From Allantophomopsis cytisporea (lineage: Eukaryota; Ascomycota; Leotiomycetes; Phacidiales; Phacidiaceae), in NCBI GenBank assembly GCA_024752435.1, contig CP103032.1, forward strand, positions 310,001-374,000: DNA of 64,000 nt, written 5' to 3'. The notes beneath the pieces were generated by a model, which was given only the letters and a program-made list of their open reading frames with translations, was not told the origin of the DNA and did no database searches. A program made the position numbers and the translations under genes. Below, piece by piece: positions 1-11,669 of the stretch. Each line of letters begins with the position of its first letter. The first letter of the stretch is position 1.

Positions 1-985
1 AACGAAGCTCTCGAGGCCGCTAAGGCCGCGGACGCCATCCTCCTCGGAGCCATTGGAGGACCAAAATGGGGTACTGGAAAGGTGCGACCAGAGCAGGGTA
101 TCCTCGCTCTCCGCAAGCAATTGGGCACGTACGGAAACCTTAGACCATGCAACTTTGCCTCGAAATCCCTTATCGATATCTCCCCATTGAAGGCTGAGGT
201 CTGCAGAGATGTCGACTTCAACATCATCCGCGAACTTACAGGTGGTATCTACTTTGGCGAGAGAAAGGAGGACGATGGTGATGGAACTGCTTGGGACACC
301 GAGCCATACTCCCGCCCAGAGATTGAGCGCATTACTCGTCTCGCTGCACACCTTGCTCTTCAGCACGATCCTCCTCTTCCTGTCTGGTCTCTCGACAAGG
401 CTAACGTTCTTGCTACCTCCCGTCTCTGGAGGAAGGTCGTTACCGAGGTCATGGCCAACGAGTTCCCACAGCTCAAGATCGGTCACCATTTGATTGATTC
501 TGCAGCTATGTTGATGGTCAAGAACCCAAGAGCTCTCAACGGTATCGTTGTTACCAGCAACTTGTTTGGTGACATCATCAGTGATGAGGCCAGTGTCATT
601 CCGGGTAGCATTGGTTTATTGCCAAGTGCCAGTTTGAGCGGTGTTCCAGATGGAAAGAGCAGATGCAACGGTATTTACGAGCCAATTCACGGTAAACCTC
701 CCAATACATAGACAAACATACGAGGCTCTAATTTTTTTTATAGGATCTGCTCCAGATATCAGTGGACAGGGTATTGTCAACCCAGTCGGAACGATCTTGT
801 CCGTCGCCATGTTGTTGAAATACTCCCTCAACCTCCACACTGAGGCCAGAGCTGTTGAGGAGGCTGTCAGAAGAACAATTGAGAACGGAGTCAGAACCAA
901 GGATATTGGAGGATCGAATACGACCAGTGAGGTCGGAAATGCCGTCGCCGCTGAATTGGAGAAGGTTCTTAAGGAGCTGAAGTAA
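1..985 (+). CDS. LEU2: 3-isopropylmalate dehydrogenase, 5' end missing
   Basis: Oxidises 3-isopropylmalate to 2-isopropyl-3-oxosuccinate (then decarboxylated) in leucine biosynthesis, using NAD. The frame is open from base 1, so the N-terminus with the start lies outside the window. Exons are 1-691 and 744-985; the 52-nt intron splits the Gly codon of PIHG|SAPDISGQG. Visible family motifs are GGPKWGTGKVRPEQG, the substrate-binding RKQLGTYGNLRP, the metal-binding NLFGDIISDEAS, and the NAD-binding stretch GIYEPIHGSAPDISGQGI. About 310 residues are present of a usual ~365. It ends KVLKELK-stop. The next gene is convergent, only 145 bp downstream. Identification rests on family knowledge and is firm; intron borders were read from frame continuity. 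Confidence 0.96.
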
Positions 986-1130
986 AAGTATTTGCCAAGA
1001 TCAAGTCATTAAGCCATACCACAAAAAATAATCATGAATTGTATAAAAACATAGAAACGGCATCCTATCATCACAAGTGCATGCATCCAGCACCACCCCT
1101 AAATCATTTCAATCAATCGCTTGCTGCCCG

Positions 1131-1797
1131 TTACAACTTCGAGCTCTTCCCAGAATCCTCCTCAATAGCCATCACCGCGTCCGTGAAATTTGGCACATCA
1201 CTGGCCTGTGTCGCAACCTTAACCCACTTCACCTTGCCATCTTTATCAACCGCAAAGCTTCCCGCCGTCTGCCATCGGCTCCCACTCTCCGTTGGGCGAT
1301 TCCAAATGCCAAATTTCTTGCCCAAAGTATAGACGCCATACATGCTGCTGGGTGAGAGTACATGCCAGGTGCTGCTAGTTCCAAGTCCCCACGCCGCGTA
1401 CAGCCTCCTTTCCGGGTCAACAATCACTTGAATGTCATCATTAGGTGGCGCACCCACGCCGCCTACCGACAATAGCCATTTCTCTGTCGCTTCAGCATCT
1501 GAGTGCGATACTGCGATAAAGTTTACTGATGGTGTCTTGCATGCTAGATCGCGGAGGGTGAGAAAGGATTGCTCTGCGACTGCAATGCATTAGTTAGCTG
1601 TAAAGTTATGTGGATTGCCTAAGGGACGTACAAGGACAGCCGCAGTGTCGCAGGAACGTGATTATCGTCGGCTTGCCGTTGGATGCGGGGAGCTGGAGTT
1701 GATCGGTTGAAGGTGCCGGGGAATCAATTGATGGCACTGGTGCCGTCTCGACTTTTTGTGGAGTCTTCCACGAGGCCCATTCTTGTTGGAAGGTCAT
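1131..1797 (-). CDS. AhpC/TSA-like thioredoxin-fold protein
   Basis: Predicted 204-residue peroxiredoxin-like protein of the fungal AhpC/TSA (PRXL2-type) group; probably a cytosolic thiol oxidoreductase, substrate unknown. Exons on the minus strand are 1797-1632 and 1579-1131, joined across a 52-nt GT-AG intron. The join restores the motif FLRHCGCPFAEQSFLTLRDL, in which the Cys residues sit at the end of the first beta strand as in thioredoxin folds. Further downstream come VNFIAVSHSDAEATEKWL and an aspartate-rich strand with DPERRLYAAWGLG, typical of this family. There is no signal peptide. The start is the first ATG of the frame (MTFQQEWASW). It is tail-to-tail with LEU2 and divergent from the DML1 homologue. 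The fold is confident; the enzyme activity is inferred. Confidence 0.85.
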
Positions 1798-2244
1798 CTT
1801 GTACGTAGAGCAGATATTGTCTCAGGTGTTCTTTAGTTATTTGAATGAGAATTTGGATATTGTAGTGATGGCGTCACTATGCTGCTGCGGGAATGCTACT
1901 GTATTTTCCCAAGAAATTGTGAGATTCGCTTTGGAGACGACGTCTCTCAAAATCGAGCTCTGTTATGAAGGCACAGTAGTTCTTCGATTACAGATTTCTT
2001 GACGGAGTCTATCCAGATCAAATGTGAGTTGCACAAACAAGAAGTACGAAGCTTGATTGAGTTGCGTTACACCTGCACAAGGCTGTCGGATGTGGAGTGG
2101 TTCGTGACGATGTTGATTACCGAGCTCAGCCTTGTGCTTTCAAAATATCCAGTGGGCATTAAACTTCAACAATCCTCAAAGTTACATACTTTTGTTCATT
2201 TCTTCCATTTCCTTCTGATAGATGTTCTTATAATAATAATTGCT
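1798..2244. promoter_or_regulatory. Divergent intergenic region, AhpC-like / DML1
   Basis: 447 bp between two divergent start codons; it must hold both promoters. A short frame at 1999-2334 overlaps the DML1 start but has no recognisable protein. No discrete element could be assigned. Confidence 0.4.
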
Positions 2245-4079
2245 ATGCATGAGATTATAACCTTGCAGCTTGGTCAGCGTGCCAATTATCTAGCCACGCA
2301 CTTCTGGAATACGCAGGTGAGAAGCTACATTTAGTTTGCGCAGAGACAAATTGTATGTAAACTAACAAGTTGTAGGAATCATATTTCACTTATTCTGCAG
2401 ACCAGGAGTCTCTCATTGATCATGATGTACATTTTCGACCCGGAATTGGTGCAGACGGCACCGAGACGTTCACGCCGAGAACGGTGATCTATGATCTCAA
2501 GGGTGGCTTTGGTAGCTTGAGGAAGATCAATGCGCTATACGAGATGGAAGAAGAAACAGACCCCTTGTCTCATGGACTATGGTATGTATAATACTACCAT
2601 TTAAAAGCTGATCGAAGCTTATAAGTCGCTCGCAGGAATGGACCTGCCGTTGTTCAACGTCAAGCACCCATCGAGCAAAGTGCGTATCAACAAAGCCTTG
2701 AAGAGGGATCCTCACCTCCTCAATTGACTACCGATACCGTTCGATACTGGTCTGACTTCAATCGGGTATACTTTCACCCCAGATCGATTGTACAACTAAA
2801 TGAGTACGAGCTCAATTCGTCACTTATGCCTTTTGAGAATTGGGAGGCCGGAGAGGAGTTGTTTTCGAGCTTGGACAAGGAGCACGATCTGGTTGATAGA
2901 GATTTGAGGCCTTTTGTAGAAGAGGCGGATCAGATGCAGGGGATTCAGCTGATAGCAAGTACCGATGATGCATGGGGCGGATTTGCGGCGAAATATATGG
3001 ATAGGTTGAGGGATGAGTATGGCAAGACCACGATTTGGGTTTGGGCTCTTGAAGATAGCCTTGCTCATACTCCAAGAGTAAATCTCTCCTTAGCTATTGA
3101 TCTGATATCTACTCACATAACCATTGTAGGACAAGCAACGCTTGAAACTTGCCAATTCTGCGAAGTCCCTATCAGAGATCTCTCTTTTGGCGTCGTTATA
3201 TATTCCGATGATGATTCCGCCTGTAACGCCAAAATACGTACAACTTAATCGAAATTCGGTCTGGCATGCATCTGCTTTACTCTCGACTGCCATGGAGAGC
3301 ATTACTCTTCCTTCCAGATTGAAGGCTCAAAATGGGGTTCGTCAGTCCCTAGATGATATCGCCGCGTCGCTGAATGTGAATGGAAATCAAAATATTGCAA
3401 AACTCAGGATGACAGTTGCTCCTACTCCTGAAGCAAAGGGGCCATCTAAAACTCAGTATCAATCTAATGGAGGGACCAACGGACTCACAGATATGAGACT
3501 ACCTACTCATGAGAGATTCAACGCTTATAATTCATTTGAAGAGCACGTTAAGGATGATGAGAAAAAGGGTCTCGAGGTCCTTGACATTGATTTTTTTCCA
3601 TCCGAGGATTTCAACCAGACGCGAGGTCGCACTTTGGGTAGGAAAACGCATGTATTTGGTCAAGCCGAGATAGCAAGAGCTGCTACAGGTCCATCTACTT
3701 TGTCTGCTCACGATGAAGACGATGGACATGAGAGAGCAAGACGGAGAGCAGCTGGCTTACCGGTGGTGCATAGGTTCATAGCCCTAAAGATCCATTCTGA
3801 AAATCGTACACTAACCTCGATAGAACTTTTACACCAATGGGCTTCCCTTTGCTTGATTCTTTCCCCAATATCTATGAGTTTGATGATCCGGTCTCTGTTC
3901 AGACATCATTGTCTACAGATACTTCAATCACCTCCAGAGTCAAGTCTCTGCAGGGAATTGTAGCAAGGTCTATAGGTCTAGATGAGCGAGAAGCGCTCAG
4001 CAACGGCCTTGGTGACATCGCCGAGGCTTACGAAGAGGGATACTCCAGTGGCAGCGACGAGGATGAGGATGATGATTGA
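2245..4079 (+). CDS. DML1: DML1/Misato-type tubulin-like protein
   Basis: Homologue of yeast Dml1 and animal Misato, tubulin-related proteins needed for mitochondrial DNA inheritance and organelle distribution. Five exons: 2245-2316, 2376-2581, 2636-3077, 3130-3773 and 3824-4079, giving 539 residues. The N-terminus carries the Misato segment (IITLQLGQRANYLATHFWNTQ, then ESYFTYSADQE). A central part follows with GPAVVQRQAP, RYWSDFNRVYFHPRS and DDAWGGFAAKY, then a C-terminal tubulin-like part with HRTFTPMGFPLLDSFPNI. It ends in an acidic tail (SGSDEDEDDD). All joins preserve frame and conserved sequence; introns are 50-59 nt, and the first has a CTAAC branch site. The start at MHEIITLQLG matches the family N-terminus, so longer upstream frames are not needed. 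Confidence 0.92.
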
Positions 4080-6487
4080 GCATAATACCAGCACTTATGA
4101 TCACATAACACACGATGACGGCACAGCCGACGTGTTTCTCATCATAACGCAGTCTCGTGGGCTGATGTGCAAAGTTGCATGGTGTAATTACCCTCATGTT
4201 CACGACCGGGATCTACCGTGGTGATGGTGAAGGAATACGAGGAAATCTCTGGAAGTAGGTTTGTCAACCATGCACCATGCGGCGTGTGGGTCCTTTCACG
4301 GTATGGTTGCAGGGCCGGAGGCTGACATCAAGCTCTGAAGGAAATGGCTAGGTTTAACATGGGGTACATGCATTAGGCAACTCTTGCAGATTGCATCATC
4401 TTATTGACTAGAACAGAGCCGAGAAGCAAACCGCTTTGCTCCCCTCTTTTCTTTTTAATATGAGAAGCTTTTGCTTCCCCGAATCTCAATTCATGAGTGC
4501 ATTGTCCGTTCACCTGACTGCGGAAGCGGTGAACATTAATGTGTAGTAATAAACACATCGCCGTTCCGGAAAAACTGCTATGTAGAGTCTATCCATTGCT
4601 TCGCAGGAACATTGCTATTTATTGCGGTCTGCATTGGTACTGTCTTTGCTTTTCAGCCTGGTGGCTTATCCTACGCTCACTCAGAGCGATTGGGATATGC
4701 TGACCCGAATTCTGGTTTTCGATGCCTATTCAGTCCAGCTACGGAAAGACTCCATAAGCTTGTTTTTTTGTTGTTTTTTCTCGCACGCTCTCACTCAGCA
4801 CACTTGGCAGGGTTTGTTGCCATGGTTGTCAGTGTCGCAAAGGAAGCGCACGTTGTCAATTGGCGAGGCGGGGTGCAGATCCGGAGAGAGCTCAAAATAG
4901 ATCTCGCGACCACCCGCCCACTCTTCCACAATGCTGCGTTGGTAGGTGCTTGTAGGAGTACATACACAATGTATACAATGCTGATATTGAGCGCTTCACG
5001 CAACATCCGGCAGGAAGCGTGGTGCGGGGCAACAAAGCAGACCAGACACGTGTACGAGGTCGAAAGTTAGGAGGCGGGCAGGCTGGGCTCGTATTATATG
5101 GTACGACTTTGCAATAGGGCACATATGAGCTGATTGAGTAATTGAGTGATTGATCGATCGTTGCATGTTGCGCAACGTGACGTTCGGAACCAAACTGTAT
5201 GTATGTACATAATTCGGTGTTCCATACTACATTAAATCAAGCCGGTACGCCTGTGAGTTCAATTGTTTCGTAATACAAACACGCTCGGATTATGGACTAT
5301 TCATCCACATAGCTTCCATTACAATGAGTAGTCATCTCTTTGCTCTCAATAAGTGGCGTTATTCATTGAACTCTTCTTGTTTTCGCGGTCATGTCATCAT
5401 GAAAGCACATCAGGCTTTTGTCAAGTCAACACAACCCTTGAAAGGTTTCCGAAGAGCTTGACCCGGCTGCGAGGTCGAATTTGAGTATGTCTAAGCTCAT
5501 TCGGTAAACTGGCTGGTGCGTCGCACATGGCTTTCTACGAAGGTTAAAAAAAACATATTTTAATCTCAAACGGCGTTCAAGTTGTTATTGGTGATAGATT
5601 ATCTCTCATTGCGCCAATCTGAAAGTTAGCTGGATACCACCTGAAGTCTTTCGGGGAACACAGCATTCCTACTCTAATGGTGAGAACTCTACGATTTGTC
5701 GAAAAAATAATCAAGAAGGCTGTGTTGTGTTCTCAAGATGTTTTTATCCTGCTTGGATTCTAAGGTGACGGGTGATCTGCTGGCAGTGCGCGTCGATCGC
5801 CTATAGGAATCCCGGTCTCGCCCAGCCGCCTTTTTCTCGACATCATCAGCGACCGGGGCTTGGATTTTCTGCACTACCATACGGGCAGACCCCTCAAAAC
5901 TTACGTTCGTGGTTTTATGCAGAAAGTGAGTGGTTGGACAACGTCGTACGCCGCATCAAGTTTTCATCTTCCCAATCACAACTTCGCATAACCAGTTGCT
6001 ACGTCAATGGCCAACTGTTTCCTGCAGTCATGCCAACATTATGACAGGCATCCTGGGTTGACTCTGTTTTCTTTTTGTAATGCGGCCGAGTTGCTTGAAA
6101 AACGTCAGCGTCGAAGGACCTCGTTTTTCATCATTATGACTTGTTCCTGGTGCTGTGCATGTCCCTTCGTTCAAGCCCGCCAATGCGGAACCCTATGGCC
6201 ATGGCTAGTATGGCTTGCTTGCGGTATGATGTCTGATGATGACAAAGAGCTTTCTTCCGAGCAGCTCCTTCTCCTCCTCTTGCTGATTTATAGGAGGGGT
6301 CAAGCCCATGCTGACCAGGTCCTCTCTCATTCCCAACCTGCTTGTGATACCCCAGCCTTTCATCTCCAGCCTTCATCATAAGTAAGAAGTAACTCCTTCG
6401 CTACGGTTACTTAACACCCACAATCGTTCTGTTCGCAATTGCATTGTTCTGCAAGCACCATTGTGAAGCTCCTTCAAAATCTGCAAC
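4080..6487. other. Intergenic region without supported gene
   Basis: 2.4 kb. Short frames on both strands (for example 4612-5070 and 6007-6381) show no recognisable domain and no splice-linked continuation. The last ~300 bp are the promoter and leader of the Thr-rich surface protein; a TATA-like TTTATAG occurs near 6287-6293, about 195 bp before its ATG. Confidence 0.5.
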
Positions 6488-8291
6488 ATGAAGTTCTTAT
6501 CGCTCTTGACTTTTGTGACCGCTGTATCGGCGTCTGGAAATGCTTTGAAACTAAGATGGGGAAATGAGTGGCCGACGACGACCTTAGTTACCTATACTAC
6601 CACTACTTACTGCCCAGTTACTTATACAAAGACCTCTGCGGCTTCTACATGGCTTGAGACGACCTACACTACTTCTACTCTTACTGTGACCAGTGGAGTA
6701 ACTACTTGGGTTCCAGGCCCAACTGCGATTGCTTCTACGACAACAGAGGTTTATACCACATACACGACCACTTGCCCTGTGGAGACAACGATGTAAGCTT
6801 TTTTCGGGAGATTATATCAAAGTTAGGTCTAGAGACAAAAACTGACCGTTTTTTAGCACTGAAAAAGGTACTACCTATACCAAGACGTATACAACCACTT
6901 CTGTCGTCAAGACTGTTGTTCCGACAACAATTGATACCTACACTACTCTTCCAGCTGAGACTGCCACGTGAGTATTCTGTCATCCCAGGAAGTGAAAATA
7001 GAATAGCTAACCAGCGTTATAGAACAACGGCTGTTGCTTACACAACCTACACAACTGTCTGTCCAGTTACAGAGACCAAGACGATCAGTGGTAGCAAGGT
7101 CACTACAACCTATTACACGACTTCTACCATTGAGACCGAGGTCCCAACCACGGTTGACACTTACACAACTCTCCCTGCAGAGACAACTGCGTAAGTACTA
7201 TATGAATCATGATATGTGAGATAGAGTGGTTAACCAGGGTTATAGAACAACGGCTGTTGCTTACACAACCTACACAACTGTCTGTCCAGTTACAGAGACT
7301 AAGACAATTAGTGGTATCGAGGTCACTACAACCTATTACACGACTTCTACCATTGAGACCGAGGTCCCAACCACTGTTGAAACCTATACAACTCTCCCAG
7401 GAAAGACAACTGCGTAAGTGCCCCCCACCTTGAAATAATCAAGAGCAGGTATTGATATCAGACAGGACTACCGTTGAAGAGTACACAACCTACACAACTG
7501 TGTGCCCAGTCACAGAAACTTCAACTATCAGTGGGGTGGAGGTCACCAAGACGTACTACACCACTTCGACTATTGAAACCAAGGTCCCAACAACCGTGGA
7601 ATCATACACCACCGTATACTCGACGACGTATGCCACCAGTGAGGTCTACACTACCACCACTTGCCCGGTAACCTACAGCACCATTGTTTCTGCGTCTAGC
7701 ACGATTGTCATTCCTGTGACTTTGACCAGCACGATCAAGTTCACATCGGTGTACTACACCACCTCAACTTCCGAACCACCTACCACTAAGTCCACGGTGA
7801 CCATCCCATACACTGAGATATCCTCAACTGAAGTAACAGCTGTCACTACCGTCCCCTCGGAGAAAACCTATACCACTTCTGTTACCTATGCATCAGAAAC
7901 CACGAGCACCACGCTGTCAACCTATACAGCACCACCACATCCAACAACAAAGACAGAGACAAAACCACCTTACCCGACGTCCTTACCAGAAACCACTACA
8001 ACCGAAGTCTCTCCAACCTCATTCTCCTATTCTTCCCTTACCCCATCCGTAACACCCCCTTACATCTGGAACAGCACCGTCGTCTCCATCATACCTCCAG
8101 GCACTGCCTCTCACACTACCAAGATAAAGACTTCCTCCATTCTCACAACTGTGCCCAGCACCACTACTACTAAATCCGTCGCTCCATCCACAACTGGGCC
8201 ATCAATCGTCTCGACCGCTGCGGCTGCTCCCACCAACGGGCCTGTGGCTGCCGCCGTGATTGGTGCTGTAGCTATTTTTGCTTTACTCTGA
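6488..8291 (+). CDS. Thr/Ser-rich repeat surface protein, predicted GPI-anchored
   Basis: Five exons: 6488-6792, 6857-6967, 7023-7190, 7246-7413 and 7466-8291, encoding 525 residues. An N-terminal signal peptide (MKFLSLLTFVTAVSASG) is followed by a Thr-rich ectodomain. The ectodomain is made of repeats around TTYTTVCPVTETKTISG, VTTTYYTTSTIETEVPTTV and TYTTLP. It then has a Ser/Thr/Pro stalk and a C-terminal hydrophobic tail (GPVAAAVIGAVAIFALL) after small residues, typical of a GPI-anchor signal. Each repeat has one Cys in a CPV(T/E) motif. Exons 3 and 4 are near-identical 168-nt units, and all introns are phase 2, so repeats match exons. Likely a heavily O-glycosylated cell-wall or adhesin-like protein. 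The function is inferred from composition only; no named family is claimed. Confidence 0.85.
7023..7465 (+). repeat. Tandem exon+intron duplication in surface-protein gene
   Basis: Two adjacent units: exon 3 plus intron 3 (7023-7245) and exon 4 plus intron 4 (7246-7465). Both exons are exactly 168 nt and differ at few positions. The 3' ends of the introns preceding them are also alike (gctaaccagcgttatag and gttaaccagggttatag). A third, more diverged copy starts exon 5 at 7466. Confidence 0.9.
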
Positions 8292-10131
8292 AGCAATGAG
8301 TGAAGATTTTAATTTCTAATTCATGATTGAACATGATTTTATGATAATGTTATATGTATGCCTGGTTTTAGGGAGAGGATGGGTGGCTGCATTACACACT
8401 CTTTTGGCATAGCGGGACATAGGAAAACATGGAATTTGGATATGGCATGAATGAGGAGGGCAGGGATATAAACTCGCCCGAAGACGTTAATCAACTTTTC
8501 TTGTAGATATTTTGGGGTGGTTTTTGGAGGAAATAGGATGAGGCTTAGTAATAGCTAGCTGATCGAATCAAAATCTAATAATTTGCTTACTTGATTTGTT
8601 TTTCGCTTGAGTGAAACTTCTGCGGATTGAAAATGGTAGCTTGCGAATTTAGGAAGAGGGAATGCTTAATGGCAAATGTTTCTTCTAGGTCATAGTTCTG
8701 TTTCTAGACATGTCTCTTTCCGAATCAACGCTAATTGAACATGGTGCTATATGCTGGGAGTAAAGCTTCAGAATCAGACTTCGAATGCTTGAAAGTAGAA
8801 TCATGACAATGAGTACAGGAAACAAATAAACCGCAAAGCGTCATGATCTAAGGCTTAAGCACTGATTATCAGACTTTCTGTTAATTCCAGGGTCTCAGCT
8901 GGGATACTCTACCTTTAGCCAGAGAAGTGATGCTGTGATTGAGCGAGCCGGCATAAGGGAAGAAAAAGACCAGCGTCGCAACACCGATAGAATATGCGGT
9001 CAAGGTTAACTTGTATATGAATGGCCATAAAATCTTAATGTCGGGTTGTGCTTAGAGACGTCATATTGATGGTAAAGGTACTGAGACGCGCATATGTTGA
9101 AGTCACGACGATATGATTGCAATCTAGATGTTCCACATTAAAGTGAAAGACAAAAACAACAAGAAAGCCAATATATCAAAGTTTTACAGCACAATATATT
9201 TGAGCCTAACTAGGTAATTTATGAATATCTCTGATGCCAGCAGGCACTATATGCGCTCGATTTCATTCTATTTACAATTTGATGGTCTAAGTAATTGAAA
9301 GACATAAGAAAATTCAAAACTCGTAAAGATCTTAAGGTTTGTAAGCCATTCAAAAATTTTACGTTTCTTTGTTGACGGCCTGTTGATAATTCTAGCTATT
9401 AGTGAACCTAATAATTTATCATTTATTCAAGTTGTCTTTCTATATCCCTTTCGACTATACTTACTCCTGCTACTTAGAACACCAATTTAAATAGCTTATT
9501 TGTAGAGGCAATTATTGACGTCAAAAGCAGCGTGAAGTTCTTGAAGGTGGAGACTGGGCTTGCGGCTCTCAAGCTCTTCGACACTTAACGACAAATTGAC
9601 TCTGCAGACAAAGGACATTTATCTAACATCGACGGAGTATATGCATATTGATAGACTTTTTAGTATATCACATTTTCTCTTCGTTCCTTTCCCTATATAC
9701 TATTCTCCAAGTGCTGTGCCAAGGTTGATAATCACAAGCTAAACAGCACTTAGCAGATACCCCAGCAAAGCTAACCAAACAAACTAAATACATCTTCAAA
9801 GTTCTTTAGAGTGCCGAAATGGATATTATTGGATATACTACAACCTGCTCTGTAAAATCTCATATCATATCATTGTTTAGTTTGTAAGAAGGGAAGTAAC
9901 ACAATGGAACTGGCTAAGTCACAAGCAAGTCACATTGTACCAGAAGTCAACTGAAGCAAGGGTTGCAAAGAGAGAAGAGTTTCAATAACCAACATTACCT
10001 TGTCTCTCCGCCTCCCGCCCCCTCCTCCTCTATTCCACTTAGAGTAAGCCGTAACAGTTCATTAGCCAAAGCTCAAAACACCAAGTGTAATCCCATTCTG
10101 ACATTCCAAAATAGCAACCTGCTCAAAATCC
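8292..10131. other. AT-rich intergenic region
   Basis: 1.84 kb between the surface-protein stop and the convergent aminotransferase stop. The region is AT-rich, and the only frames are short and unrecognisable (for example 9560-9742). Nothing specific was found. Confidence 0.5.
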
Positions 10132-11669
10132 TCAACACTGATCTTCTGCCCTTAGATCTTCGAACACAGCCACCACCATCCTCGTAATCGTCGTCACAAT
10201 AAAATCAATATCGGCTGCTGTAATGTTATACGCCGGGCTAATGATAACATGATCACCACACCACCCATCAGCAGTCCCCTGGCCGGGGTAGACCGTAAGC
10301 GCGAATTCCTTTGTAAGACCTTTCTCAGAAATTCGCTTCGCAACACCAATCTTTGGCGCAAACGGTGTCTTGCTCTCTTTATCCTTTACGAATTCTATGC
10401 CCCAGAAGAGTCCCTTTCCACGGATATCACCAACGTTAGCATGATCTGCGAGGTTCTCCTTAAGCAGCTTCTCAAGATACTTCCCTTGGACATGCACATT
10501 GTGCACAAGGTTCTCGCGGCGAATAATGCGTTGAACAGAAAGCGCAGCCGCGCAGGCGACAGGGTGAGCCTGGTACGTATGGCCATGTACAAATGCACCC
10601 GAGCCAGCAGCAAGAGCATAAGAAATGTCTTGGGAGATGAGGACAGCAGCTACAGGTTGGTATCCACCACCAAGCCCCTTGCCCATTGTTTGGATATCAG
10701 GCACGACATCTTCTGCTTGCCATGCATGCAGAATGCCCGATCTTCCCATGCCGCTCATGACCTCATCAAGAATGAAAAGGGCGCCGTATTCCTTACATAC
10801 AGCTCTCATGGCGGCTAGATAGCCCGGCACAGCGGGAACGCAGCCTAGGGCCGCGCCGACGATAGGTTCCGCGACGAAGGCGACAACAGTATCCGGGCCT
10901 AGGGAGCGGAATTTGGCATCCAACTCCGCGGCTTTGCGCGATACAAAAACAGCATCACTCTCTGAGGGTAGGCGTTGGCGATAGGCGTTACAGGAGGAAA
11001 TATGGTGCGTGTTTGGAAGGAGAATCGGCTTGAAGGGCTCGCGGCGTGCGAGGTGGCCAGACATTGAGATAGCTCCAAGGGTGGTACCATGGTAGGATTG
11101 CTCTCGTGCTATATAGTTTACTCTTTGTGGTTGCGGTACAAGAAGTTCCAAGAAGTATTGGCGGGAGAGCTTCATGGCTGCTTCCATTGCTTCGGAGCCT
11201 GGATGGGTTAGTTGGGAGGCTCGAATATCAAGATCACTTAACTTGGCTTGTCTTGACTTGAAAATAGGAACGAACCTGAGCTGACGATAAATGCTTTGGA
11301 CATCTTATTCTCTGTGCCGGCAATGAGCTCTTTGGCTAGTTCGTCTGTACTGTTGACACTGAATGCCATGCTGTTTACGTAGGAGGTTTCGTCCATCTGG
11401 GCCATCACTGCTGCTTTTACTTCTTCATTACCATGACCAAGGCAAGATACTGCTGCTCCTCCAGTGCCGTCGAAGATAGCCGTGCCATCTTGAAGGTAGA
11501 TCATATTCCCTTTCGTTTGGAGGACTCTTCTAGGACCATTTTTAAGATCTCGGTCGAGAAGATATCCTGAAGGGTTGACGGCGGTGGATGTGTCGGGAGG
11601 TTTGCCTACCAAAGCGTCCATAGTGTTCACCTTCTTTGACTCTTCTGTATAAAAAGCTAATCGAGCCAT
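10132..11669 (-). CDS. Class-III (omega) aminotransferase
   Basis: PLP-dependent class-III aminotransferase of 486 residues. Minus-strand exons are 11669-11276 and 11198-10132, with a 77-nt intron that restores KAFIVSSGSEAMEAAMKL. Family features are visible in order: DGTGGAAVSCLGHGNEEV near the N-terminus, the PLP-phosphate region SSGSEAMEAA, the aromatic motif QSYHGTTLGA, the Asp-containing LFILDEVMSGMGRSG, and the Schiff-base lysine in QTMGKGLGGGYQPVAAV. A late motif, GHTYQAHPVACAAAL, follows. It resembles fungal 4-aminobutyrate/beta-alanine-type or adenosylmethionine-8-amino-7-oxononanoate-type enzymes. The true amino donor cannot be told from motifs. No targeting peptide is obvious. Its neighbours give no pathway context. 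Confidence 0.93.
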
